Positions 42,571 through 51,079 of a stretch of DNA of 64,000 nt are shown in pieces. The stretch is taken from assembly GCA_051881615.1 (NCBI GenBank), contig JBJEQF010000013.1, positions 62,001 through 126,000 on the forward strand, in the 5' to 3' direction. This stretch comes from CAMFTQ01 sp051881615 (GTDB taxonomy: Bacteria; Bacillota; Clostridia; Oscillospirales; Acutalibacteraceae). Position 1 is the stretch's first letter. Every line of letters begins with the position of its first letter. A program made the translations under genes and the position numbers. The notes beneath the pieces are model-generated. The model was not told where the DNA came from. It saw nothing but the letters and a program-made list of their open reading frames with translations, and did not search any database.

Positions 42571-42610
42571 AAAAAGTAAACTTTCACAAAAACGCAAAAG
42601 TTTACTTTTT
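42571..42610 (+). terminator. Leader hairpin with T run (possible attenuator)
   Basis: AAAAAGTAAACTTT / AAAGTTTACTTTTT, a perfect 14-bp stem with a 12-nt loop, lying between the promoter and the ribosome binding site of the next gene. It looks like an intrinsic terminator inside a 5' leader. Confidence 0.5.
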
Positions 42611-42629
42611 GACAAAAGGAAGATTCATT

Positions 42630-43523
42630 GTGTTGCAAGAAAAATATTTATCGGTTCGTATAGATGATGGGGGAAATTTAAAAAGAATATTTCACACTGA
42701 CAGCAGTGCAGAAAAGTTACCTGATACAACTGCCGTTGACGAAGTTCTTGATTTTGCAGGAATTACGCTACAGCGTTTTCTGAGCAACGCTGAATTAATT
42801 GATGATTTTCAAAATCAGTACATAAAAAATAAAGAACTGAAGCACTGTGTGGATTTTGATGCTTTCAATCACGCAGTTCAGTTGGCCAACGATTATTGGA
42901 CAAGAAAAGATATATGTCCAAGTTTTATCACAAGTGATGAACTTAAGACAGCCATCCTTCATATTTCAAATCTGCACTTCTCCATTAATAAATTTCTATA
43001 TCGCATCAATGAGAATACCGTTATGGTACTTGATGATAGTTTTAGCTTTCTCAGCAATTTTGATTGCAATATAAAATATAGCTATAACAAGAAAGATAAC
43101 TCTATTGAAACGGAATATCATTTTCAATATCCTGATGATTACTATAAATTTCTTCTTATGCACTTTGTAAGACTAAAACCTAACATATCAAGATGTCGGC
43201 TTTGTGGTAGATATTTTAAAACGAAAACCAAAAAGAAAAATAAGTATTGCGGAAATACTCTCGGTGACGGAGTAAGCACATGCAGAGTTTTTGCACCAAA
43301 ATTTTTCTCAAAGTCCGATATAGAAATCCTCTTTGACAAAGTCAATCAAAGAATGTATAAGCGTTACGAACGGGCGTTAAGCTTGGAAAAGAAACCTTCT
43401 GCAAAGGATCTGACCTATACTCAGTATTGCGATTGGCACGACAAAGCTATCAAAGCCAGAAACGATTGTATGGACGGGATTATCTCATTTCAGCATGCAT
43501 CAAAAGTTATAGATGTTGAATAA
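42630..43523 (+). CDS. DUF6076-like protein with C-terminal zinc motif
   Basis: 297 residues from GTG 42630, six bases after AAAAGGAAG. The N-terminal 200 residues have no recognised motif. The C-terminal part has CRLCGRYFKTKTKKKNKYCG and then STCRV, a treble-clef-like zinc site rich in Lys, followed by a helical tail. I associate this layout with DUF6076 proteins found in clostridial mobile elements; function unknown, nucleic-acid binding likely. It diverges from the RepA-like gene and ends in a strong terminator. Confidence 0.65.
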   Translation: MLQEKYLSVRIDDGGNLKRIFHTDSSAEKLPDTTAVDEVLDFAGITLQRFLSNAELIDDFQNQYIKNKELKHCVDFDAFNHAVQLANDYWTRKDICPSFITSDELKTAILHISNLHFSINKFLYRINENTVMVLDDSFSFLSNFDCNIKYSYNKKDNSIETEYHFQYPDDYYKFLLMHFVRLKPNISRCRLCGRYFKTKTKKKNKYCGNTLGDGVSTCRVFAPKFFSKSDIEILFDKVNQRMYKRYERALSLEKKPSAKDLTYTQYCDWHDKAIKARNDCMDGIISFQHASKVIDVE

Positions 43524-43526
43524 AGC

Positions 43527-43572
43527 AAAACAGACAGGAGCACCACCTTTGATGTGTTCCTGTCTGTTTTTG
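43527..43572. terminator. Terminator of the DUF6076-like gene
   Basis: AAAACAGACAGGA / TCCTGTCTGTTTT 13-bp stem then TTTT; also faces the minus-strand gene. Confidence 0.85.
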
Positions 43573-43597
43573 GGTGTAAATAATTTGGAAAATATTT

Positions 43598-43864
43598 CTA
43601 TTCTTGACTTATCACTTCAATTATTATCCTTGCTCCTAATTGGAATCCTTTAATAAAGGAATCACGCTCACATATTTCAGAAATTTCACGATTGCAATCT
43701 TTGTATTTTTCAAAGGTTTCTTTCTGCTCCTCAGAAAGAGTTGCGATAAGCTTTTCTTCATTCCTGTTGAGCAGTTTCAATAACTCTTTGACTTCATCAT
43801 CCAGTCTTGCACATTTTTCTTGAGGGAATAAGTTTCCGTAATATAAATCTTCAAGTGTGTTCAT
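43598..43864 (-). CDS. DUF6809-like small helical protein (88 aa)
   Basis: 88 residues starting at ATG 43864 behind AAAGGCGGTG. It begins MNTLEDLYYGNLFPQEK, continues with a long charged helix around EEQKETFEKYKD and ends FIKGFQLGARIIIEVISQE. This matches the DUF6809 family found in Firmicute mobile elements; no known function. Confidence 0.7.
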   Translation of the reverse strand: MNTLEDLYYGNLFPQEKCARLDDEVKELLKLLNRNEEKLIATLSEEQKETFEKYKDCNREISEICERDSFIKGFQLGARIIIEVISQE

Positions 43865-43924
43865 TGTCGCACCGCCTTTCAGCAAGCAACAATATCACAA
43901 CTGTTTTCAGAAGTCCAGCAAAAA

Positions 43925-44185
43925 TCATAATAAATCATTTAGCAGATTCATACATTTCACTTTCTGCTGCATATTATCACTTCCGTAAACATTCAGCGTA
44001 AAGGATACATTTTTATGTCCTAAAATTTCAGAAAGAGATTTGATATCAAACTCCGGAATTTCTATCGCCCTGACCGCAAAGGTATCCCATGGTATGATGT
44101 CTTCCATAACATCAAGAAATTCTTCTCTTTTGGTTTTCTTCTTGCAGCAGCTGTACTCGTAATCGCTAAATGTCATTTGGCTCAT
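43925..44185 (-). pseudogene. Chimera: transposase N-terminus joined to tyrosine-integrase C-terminus
   Basis: One 86-codon frame with AGGAGCG before ATG 44185. Residues 1-34 (MSQMTFSDYEYSCCKKKTKR then REEFLDVMEDIIPWD) read as the N-terminus of an IS5-type transposase. From about residue 35, TFAVRAIEIPEFDIKSLSEI and LGHKNVSFTLNVYGSDNM read as the C-terminus of a tyrosine recombinase (His56 of LGH, Tyr67 nucleophile), normally preceded by R-H. The join, near 44083, is in frame. Neither parent would be active; most likely a deletion product. Confidence 0.7.
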
Positions 44186-44289
44186 TTTGATCGCTCCTGT
44201 GCTTTTTCTTTCATTATAGCTTAGGTATTTCAATTTTTAATTCATTATTCTAATCTAGAATTATATTTTTTATTAAATCAGTAGTTCCT

Positions 44290-44678
44290 TAAGTTGCGTA
44301 AAAAGCATGGATATACGCAGGCTAAGGTTGCTGAGCTTATGTAAGGTTCACGCACCATATACAACGGTATCGAAAATGGCAGAGTAAAAATAGCCAAGTA
44401 TTATGTTCAGATTTTGGCTGACATTTACGGTGTTTCCTTTGAGGGCATAGCCGTATTTGCAAACGGATATGACGAGGGTTTCTATCAGGGAATGAAAGCA
44501 AGGACAAATCTTGATAAAAGTCAATATAACACCCACAGTATGAAAGTCTACCATATGGCTAAGCAACTACTTACGGAAAAAGTACACAAGCACACTCTAT
44601 TCCTCGCTGAAAGCTATGGGCTATACTATTGAAGTTATGGACATTGAAGAACTTTATCCTGTAAAAATCCCTAACTAA
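44290..44678 (+). pseudogene. XRE-family regulator with in-frame stop and frameshift
   Basis: Reading one frame from 44290 gives LKLRKKHGYTQAKVAELM, a stop (TAA), then GSRTIYNGIENGRVKIAKY and YVQILADIYGVSFEGIAVFA, a complete Cro/C1 helix-turn-helix broken by one stop codon. The tail continues in frame to about 44610, then a frame shift restores MGYTIEVMDIEELYPVKIPN to a stop at 44676. There is no start codon at the N-terminus. Confidence 0.75.
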
Positions 44679-44699
44679 GTCAAAAATAATATACCTGAC

Positions 44700-45067
44700 G
44701 GCAAGGTGTTGTTCTTTCAAAGGTAACCAAGTGTGCCGGATATATTGCTCCAAGCGAGTATTACAACTTCGAGCATTTCCTGAATACTGCTGTAAATAGG
44801 TATCTAAATGAGGTCAAGGAGAGCTTTCAGAAAGCTGAGAAACATCCGAGTAATGTACGAATCATTTATTATAAAAGTGGCAAATATGTCTTTAAAAAGG
44901 AAGCTCTTCCAAGATTATTTAAGGAAATCTCTACTGACGAAAGCGCAAAATATCTAGTTCATTTAAGCAGAGACAGTATATCAAGATACTTATTCTGCCG
45001 ATCAGCAGATAAGGAAACTGAAAAAAGACTTGTAGACACACGGCATTCAAGAAACAAAAGACGATGA
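44700..45067 (+). pseudogene. Unidentified gene remnant without start codon
   Basis: An open frame from a TGA near 44696 to TGA 45065 reads GVVLSKVTKCAGYIAPSEYY, NFEHFLNTAVNRYLNEVKES, then VRIIYYKSGKYVFKKEALPR and LFKEISTDESAKYLVHLSRD. It has coding character (charged, few rare codons) but no ATG, GTG or ribosome binding site. I do not recognise the family. It is probably the C-terminal half of a lost gene. Confidence 0.45.
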
Positions 45068-45154
45068 GTAATCAGAGCTTTGAATACAGTGGTGTCAAAG
45101 TTACAATTCCTTTTAAAAAACAAATAATAAGCTGAAAAACGCTCACAACCAAGA

Positions 45155-45184
45155 TTGACAAAATGGGACATGTTGTAATATAAT
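45155..45184 (+). promoter_or_regulatory. Promoter of the defence operon
   Basis: TTGACA (45155-45160), 18 bp, TATAAT (45179-45184), followed 42 bp later by AGGAGG (45226-45231) and the first ATG. Confidence 0.75.
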
Positions 45185-45239
45185 TATTATGAATAAGTAT
45201 ATTGTTTATATGATTTTACTTATTTAGGAGGAAACCGGT

Positions 45240-48227
45240 ATGGATAGAATAGATGCCCTTAAACAGCTTGTACAGCGTTTTACTGATAACATCAAGGAGT
45301 ACAAGAAAGATACCTACAATGAACATTCCTGCCGTGATGAATTTATCAATCCTTTTCTTGGAATTCTTGGTTGGGACGTTACTAATAAAAAGGGGTTAGC
45401 ACCTCAGTACAGAGAGGTCATTGCTGAGTATCACGCAAGTTCAAGCGATCGTCCTGATTATTCACTAACGCTGAGAGGTGTCGCTAAGTTCTTCGTTGAA
45501 GCAAAGAAACCTCATGTGGATATTAGCAAAGATCCATCTCCTGCTGTTCAGACGAGGAAATACGGCTGGAACGCAAAACATAAGATAGCTGTACTCACAA
45601 ACTTTGAGTATTTCATCATTTATGATACAACGACTATTCCAAATGATAACGATAATTGTTCTGTTTCTCGCTACCGTATTTATAAATATACAGAATATGT
45701 AGATAAACTCGATGAGATTGCCAAACTTGTATCGAGAGATTCAGTTTACAGCGGTGATTTTGATAAGTATTTCAGCGACACATTCAGTGGCACAGGGAGT
45801 CAGAAGCAGCAGGTTGATACCCTTTTCTTATCACAGATCAATCAATGGAGAGTAGCCTTGAGTAATGAACTGTACTCAAAAGGTGGACATTATACTTCTC
45901 TTGATGTGCTCAATGATGTTGTGCAGGAATTCATTAATCAGATTGTATTTATAAGAATATGTGAGGATAAAAACTTACCTCTCTACCATAAGTTGAAAGA
46001 TACTATCGCTGATCCTGCTACGCTTCATAGAGAGTTGGAAGCTCTTTTCCGTGATGCTGATAAAAGATATAACTCTGGTATGTTCTCCGGGGATTATATC
46101 ATTTTCGATCTAAACAACAGCGTTATTGCTGATATAATCAAGGGACTATACTACCCTCAAAGTCCATATCTTTTCAACATTATTGAGCCTAATATGCTCG
46201 GTAAGATATATGAAATGTTCTTGACAGAGCAACTCACTATACTTGAGAACGGTAAGATCGGACTGGCTCATAAAAAAGACTGTCTCAATCGTTCCGTTGT
46301 AACTACTCCAACCGAGATTGTAAAGTATATGGTAGAAAAAACGCTTTCTCGTCTTTGCAAGGATAAGACACCTGACGATATATATGAGCTTCACATTGCC
46401 GATATTGCTTGTGGCTCCGGTGTATTCCTAGAGGAAGTATTCCAGTATCTACAGTCTTATTGTGTAGAGTGGTATCTTGAAAATGACAAATCACATCTTA
46501 TTGAGATTGACAATGGAGGATACAAACTTCCTCTTGAAGAAAAGAAGAAGATACTTTGTTCCTGCGTTTATGGTGTTGATATTGATATTCACGCTGTTGA
46601 GGTTGCAAAATTCTCTTTGCTGATAAAGCTGATAGAGAATGAAACTGCCCCCTCTGTTAAAACAGTAACACCTATATTGCCTGATCTTAGCACCAATATT
46701 CTTCATGGTAATTCGTTGGTCAGCGATGCGGAGCTGAAAGGCATCAAATATACAAAAGAACAGCTTGTAGAAATCGTTCCGTTTAATTGGGATGAACTTG
46801 CAGTTAACAGCTTTGATGCTATTGTAGGCAATCCGCCCTATGTTACCACCGAGGATATCCATTCTCTTATTCCTGCACCCGAATTTGATATTTACAAGAA
46901 GAAATATAAAACAGCACACAAGCAGTTTGACAAGTATTTCATCTTCCTTGAAAGAGCTTTGCAGAAAACAAAATATAACGGTTATGTGTGCTACATTATT
47001 CCTAACAAGTTTTTCAAAATCGGTGCAGGCACTAAACTCCGTGAGTTTATTGCAAAGGAAAAGTATCTCGTAAGTCTTGATGATTTTGGTGCAGCGCAGC
47101 TCTTTGAAGATAAGACAATTTACAGCTCCATTATTCTTATGCAGAAGAAGCCACAGGATAGTTTTAAATACACAAACGTAGATTCTGTGAATAACTTGTG
47201 GATCGGTAAACCTACTGACAGCATAGAGCTAAATAGTTCATTGCTTGATGAACTTCCGTGGAAACTAACATCAGACTTTGAGTTTCTGGAGATACTAAAA
47301 AATATCGAGCCTGTATCTGCTCCTTTAGAGAAATTTGCTGAGATCTTTAACGGTATCCAAACAAGTGCTGAAAGGCCAGTACCAATCTATTGGTTCTCAG
47401 GGGATGAAATTATCAGCGAAAATGAAGATACCATTACTGTAAAGAAAGAAGATAAGGTTTATTCTATCGAGAAGAAAATACTTAAACCATACTTCAAGCC
47501 TACTAAAAAAGCAGAAAAAGGGCTGACAACATACAATCGCCTTTCAACAGATAAGAAGATCATATTCCCCTATGACAGCGAGGGACATCTGATTCCGATT
47601 GAAACTATGCAGTCAGATTATCCTGGAACATACACATATCTGTTAGATTATTATGACAGATTAGTTCCTAAATGCGTATCAAAGTCAGGCATAAGAGATG
47701 TTCCAAATGCCACAGCAGAAACCTGGTATCAGTATGGAAGAACGCAGGCACTAACGTCGTTTATTGATACTCCTAAGTTGATCGTTAAGGTAATGGCTAA
47801 GGATAATCCCATGTACGCTATGGATGATGCTGATATGCTTATTGCTTCCGGGGGAACGGCAGGCTATTGCGCAGTTACCAATAAAGCTGATAGCCAGTAT
47901 GAATTAGAGTATATTCAGGCTTGGCTTGCCAATTCCTACACAGAGAAGATATTCAATATTGTTGGCAGCGACTTTGAAGGCGGATTCATTTCAAGAGGCA
48001 CATTTGTACTGTCCTCTCTGCCTTTTGTAAAGCTCAATTTTTCTGATTCAAAACAAAAGGCTCTGTATGACCGAGTGGTTGAAGCAAGCCGAGAGGTCTA
48101 TGCTATCAATGACAAGCTCTATCAGAAGCCGTCTAAACAAATCGAAACGACACTTGTACGTCAGAAAGCATCTCTGATCAAGGAAATAGATGAACTTATT
48201 TCCCATGTTTACAGGTTAGAGTTCTAA
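45240..48227 (+). CDS. Type IIG restriction-modification enzyme (fused nuclease, N6-adenine methylase, specificity domain)
   Basis: 995 residues. The N-terminal domain (1-160) is HsdR_N-like: Glu34 in CRDEF, then RPDYSL (Asp73) and FFVEAKKP (Glu87-x-Lys89), a PD-(D/E)XK site. A helical connector (about 190-350) follows. The methylase has TPTEIVKYMVEKTL, motif I ADIACGSGVF (387-396) and motif IV NPPY (531-534), so it methylates adenine N6. From about 690 a TaqI_C-like target-recognition region (FAEIFNGIQTSAERPVP; KPYFKPTKKAEKGL) and a C-terminal helical hairpin. All parts of an Eco57I/MmeI-type enzyme that cuts and methylates in one chain are present and uninterrupted. First gene of a four-gene operon. 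Confidence 0.88.
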   Translation: MDRIDALKQLVQRFTDNIKEYKKDTYNEHSCRDEFINPFLGILGWDVTNKKGLAPQYREVIAEYHASSSDRPDYSLTLRGVAKFFVEAKKPHVDISKDPSPAVQTRKYGWNAKHKIAVLTNFEYFIIYDTTTIPNDNDNCSVSRYRIYKYTEYVDKLDEIAKLVSRDSVYSGDFDKYFSDTFSGTGSQKQQVDTLFLSQINQWRVALSNELYSKGGHYTSLDVLNDVVQEFINQIVFIRICEDKNLPLYHKLKDTIADPATLHRELEALFRDADKRYNSGMFSGDYIIFDLNNSVIADIIKGLYYPQSPYLFNIIEPNMLGKIYEMFLTEQLTILENGKIGLAHKKDCLNRSVVTTPTEIVKYMVEKTLSRLCKDKTPDDIYELHIADIACGSGVFLEEVFQYLQSYCVEWYLENDKSHLIEIDNGGYKLPLEEKKKILCSCVYGVDIDIHAVEVAKFSLLIKLIENETAPSVKTVTPILPDLSTNILHGNSLVSDAELKGIKYTKEQLVEIVPFNWDELAVNSFDAIVGNPPYVTTEDIHSLIPAPEFDIYKKKYKTAHKQFDKYFIFLERALQKTKYNGYVCYIIPNKFFKIGAGTKLREFIAKEKYLVSLDDFGAAQLFEDKTIYSSIILMQKKPQDSFKYTNVDSVNNLWIGKPTDSIELNSSLLDELPWKLTSDFEFLEILKNIEPVSAPLEKFAEIFNGIQTSAERPVPIYWFSGDEIISENEDTITVKKEDKVYSIEKKILKPYFKPTKKAEKGLTTYNRLSTDKKIIFPYDSEGHLIPIETMQSDYPGTYTYLLDYYDRLVPKCVSKSGIRDVPNATAETWYQYGRTQALTSFIDTPKLIVKVMAKDNPMYAMDDADMLIASGGTAGYCAVTNKADSQYELEYIQAWLANSYTEKIFNIVGSDFEGGFISRGTFVLSSLPFVKLNFSDSKQKALYDRVVEASREVYAINDKLYQKPSKQIETTLVRQKASLIKEIDELISHVYRLEF

Positions 48228-48241
48228 AGAAGGTAATTATT

Positions 48242-49867
48242 ATGAGACTCAAAAAGGATAGTTCCGAACAGAAATTAAGAGGAGCATATTATACACCATT
48301 GCAGCTTGCAAATGCAATGGTGAGCCTTGTTGCGTCCCAAAACATAACCAATGTATTAGAACCGAGCTGCGGTGACGGTGTATTTCTTGACAGCCTTGCA
48401 TCATTGAAACTTCTTAATAACATCCCCAATATCACTGCTGTTGAAATAGACCATGATGAAGCGGAGAAAGTCAGCAATAACTATAAAGATAACGAGAATG
48501 TTCATGTGTTAAACCAAGATTTCTTAGACTTTTATCAGCGAGTTTACGGAGAACAGACCTTTGACCTTATTCTTGGCAACCCTCCGTATATTCGCTATCA
48601 GTATCTTACCGAAGAACAACGTGAGATACAATCAAGCATACTAACCTCTCATGGAATGAAGTCCAACAAGCTTATAAATGCGTGGGTAGCTTTTCTTGTA
48701 GCTTGCGTTCAGCTACTTTCTGATAACGGAAAAATAGCGTTCGTTATTCCTGCTGAGATACTTCAAGTGGTATATGCTGAAGATCTTCGACTTTTCCTTT
48801 CCAATCAGCTTTCAAAAATCACTTTGCTGACCTTTGAGCAACTTGTATTCCCCGACATCGAACAGGAGATACTTGTATTTATTGGAGAAAAGGGCAAGGA
48901 AGAAAAAGGCATAAAAATAATCGAACTAAGTAATCTTGAAGATTTTAAGAAACTTGATCTTAATTCAAATGGATTTCAAAAATTAAAGCATGTTAAGGAA
49001 AAATGGACTAAATACTTTGTATCAGCAGAAGAAATAAAGGCTATCCAGTCAATTCGTTATGATAAGCGATTTAAGAAGTTTTCCGATTTGGCTCTTATCA
49101 ATGTTGGCATCACCACAGGAAACAATACTTATTTTTCTGTTGATAAAGAAAGAACCGAGGAATATGACTTATCTTCCGTTACACTCCCACTTATCGGAAG
49201 GAGCTCTCATGCTCATGGTATCTACTTTACAGATAGCGATTGGCAGGAAAATATAGAATCCGGCAAGCGTGCAATGCTAGTTAGCTTCCCTGATATGCCT
49301 TACAAGGATTATCCTGATAAACATAAGCAGTATATTGAACTTGGTGAAAAAAACGAAGAACATAAAGGATACAAATGCTCTATTCGTGATAGGTGGTATA
49401 TTGTACCGTCGGTATGGATACCAGATGCTTTTTTTCTCAGAAGAAATAATCTGTATCCCAAGTTTGTGCTGAACCGATGCAATGCCGTATCTACCGATAC
49501 GATGCACCGCATCAAGTTTAATGAGGGTGTAAACGCTGAAAATGCTCTTCTATCATACTACAATAGTATCTCATTTGCATTTACAGAGATATGTGGCAGA
49601 AGCTATGGCGGTGGTGTACTTGAAATACTTCCTGGAGAAGTCGGTAATATAATGCTGCCGATAGTGGATAAGATAGATGTCGATTTAAGGAATGAACTAT
49701 TAAAGCAGATTGACACTATCGTTCGTAACGATGAAGATATTGAAAAGGCTCTTGACCTTGTAGATAAAAAGTTGTTAGTTGATGTATTAGGTATTGATAA
49801 AAAAGTTTGCACTTCTTTCCGTAATATTTGGAAAAAGATGCAGAAGCGTAGGCTGGGGAGAAGATAA
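48242..49867 (+). CDS. N6-adenine DNA methyltransferase (Eco57I/TaqI-like)
   Basis: 541 residues, 14 bp after the type IIG gene, with AAGAAGG before the ATG. Motif X RGAYYTP (13-19), motif I LEPSCGDGVF (39-48) and motif IV LGNPPYIRY (111-119). The C-terminal half (about 260-530) resembles TaqI_C target recognition: FSDLALINVGITTGNNTYF, LPLIGRSSHAHGIYF and SYGGGVLEILPGEV. No nuclease domain is seen. It could protect a site cut by another subunit or give the neighbouring nuclease-HerA pair a self mark. Its stop is directly followed by the next ATG (TAAATG). Confidence 0.85.
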   Translation: MRLKKDSSEQKLRGAYYTPLQLANAMVSLVASQNITNVLEPSCGDGVFLDSLASLKLLNNIPNITAVEIDHDEAEKVSNNYKDNENVHVLNQDFLDFYQRVYGEQTFDLILGNPPYIRYQYLTEEQREIQSSILTSHGMKSNKLINAWVAFLVACVQLLSDNGKIAFVIPAEILQVVYAEDLRLFLSNQLSKITLLTFEQLVFPDIEQEILVFIGEKGKEEKGIKIIELSNLEDFKKLDLNSNGFQKLKHVKEKWTKYFVSAEEIKAIQSIRYDKRFKKFSDLALINVGITTGNNTYFSVDKERTEEYDLSSVTLPLIGRSSHAHGIYFTDSDWQENIESGKRAMLVSFPDMPYKDYPDKHKQYIELGEKNEEHKGYKCSIRDRWYIVPSVWIPDAFFLRRNNLYPKFVLNRCNAVSTDTMHRIKFNEGVNAENALLSYYNSISFAFTEICGRSYGGGVLEILPGEVGNIMLPIVDKIDVDLRNELLKQIDTIVRNDEDIEKALDLVDKKLLVDVLGIDKKVCTSFRNIWKKMQKRRLGRR

Positions 49868-51064
49868 ATGGCTAATAATGGACGAAGCGCTGAAAAATCA
49901 ATAAAGGGTTACTACTATCAGTTTGATTATTCGATAATAAAAGTTCTGGAACTTAAAAATGATGATGATACTATATGTATTGAAGGCGTTGAGGATGTAG
50001 ACATTTCTGATGAAAACAGTGTTGTATTCCATCAATGCAAATGCTATGAGAGCTCAAAATATGTACCTTCTAAAATCGCTCCTGCAATACGACAGATGTT
50101 ACGTCATTATGCAGAGAATAAGTCGAAAGGCTATCATTATCATTTATATGGAACATTTGAATCAGGTCAAGAAAACTATCCAGGATTATCACTCCCATTT
50201 ATTAAGGAAAAGATTTGCACTTATACAGACAAAGGAGTTCATCATATTCTATATAATGAACTTTTATTAAGTGATAACGATTTAAATGAGTTTATCAATC
50301 GATTAACTGTGGATGTGAATGCTCCGAGTTATCTTGAACAAGAAAAGAAAGCAATTGATACTATTTGCGATTCGCTTGGATGCCGTCCTCAGGAAGCATC
50401 TCTATATTACTGTAATGCATTATATAAAGTTAAACAATTAGCAACTCAAACCAATGAAGCGGAAAGAATTATAAGCAAATCAGATTTTATTAGTGACATA
50501 AAAACAATTGATGCTCAGTTTGAAATGTGGCTTCTTCATAAAAGTGGTGTGACTAAATTTGCTAAAGCTATCAAAAAGCGATATTTTAGCAACGGATTAA
50601 ACATCTCTCCATATAATCGTTTTTTTATAATAGAATGTGATAATTATACCTCCACTATAGAATTGAAATCCACCATATTGCATATTGCTGAAAAGTTTAG
50701 TAAGCTAACACAACGTGCTAAGCCTAAGTTCTGCCCCTATTTTTGCTTTTATGGTCTTAATGATGATCGTTTACTTGATTTAAAGAAATCTCTTGTAAAA
50801 GATAGCGTGATGTTTTCTGATGGATATGATTTTAGAGGTGCAGACTTTAATCCTTCTTCCATTGTAAAAGAACCAAGCAAAGAACATCCTACTAAGTTAC
50901 GAATTATTGATAGCATTGATTTGCTTGATAGCGTATATGAGTTATCCCAATCAACCATTGAAGTATACCAGTTTTACAAGAATAAGACTTTTTATGATAA
51001 TGAAAACTATTATCATATCAAGATACCATTTGAAAGCATTAATGATATTGCTCAGATGATATAA
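49868..51064 (+). CDS. Cap4/DUF4297-like dsDNA nuclease domain protein
   Basis: 398 residues with no gap from the methylase; GGGGAG precedes the start. The first 60 residues carry a pattern of the DUF4297/Cap4 PD-(D/E)XK nuclease: SIKGYYYQFDYSIIKVLEL (conserved GY.YQ at 14-18), IEGVEDVDI (Glu39, Asp43, Asp45) and HQCKCY (Gln56-x-Lys58, the QxK variant of ExK). The remaining 330 residues show helical and mixed character without a recognised effector or sensor domain. DUF4297 proteins pair with HerA ATPases in known phage-defence systems, and a HerA gene follows at once. The family call is by motif and context. Confidence 0.7.
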   Translation: MANNGRSAEKSIKGYYYQFDYSIIKVLELKNDDDTICIEGVEDVDISDENSVVFHQCKCYESSKYVPSKIAPAIRQMLRHYAENKSKGYHYHLYGTFESGQENYPGLSLPFIKEKICTYTDKGVHHILYNELLLSDNDLNEFINRLTVDVNAPSYLEQEKKAIDTICDSLGCRPQEASLYYCNALYKVKQLATQTNEAERIISKSDFISDIKTIDAQFEMWLLHKSGVTKFAKAIKKRYFSNGLNISPYNRFFIIECDNYTSTIELKSTILHIAEKFSKLTQRAKPKFCPYFCFYGLNDDRLLDLKKSLVKDSVMFSDGYDFRGADFNPSSIVKEPSKEHPTKLRIIDSIDLLDSVYELSQSTIEVYQFYKNKTFYDNENYYHIKIPFESINDIAQMI

Positions 51065-51079
51065 GATTAGGAGGATATT

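Noticed and set aside
42468..42629. N-terminal extension of the DUF6076-like protein to 42468
   Set aside because: It would begin upstream of the promoter and run through the leader hairpin; GTG 42630 has a good ribosome binding site.
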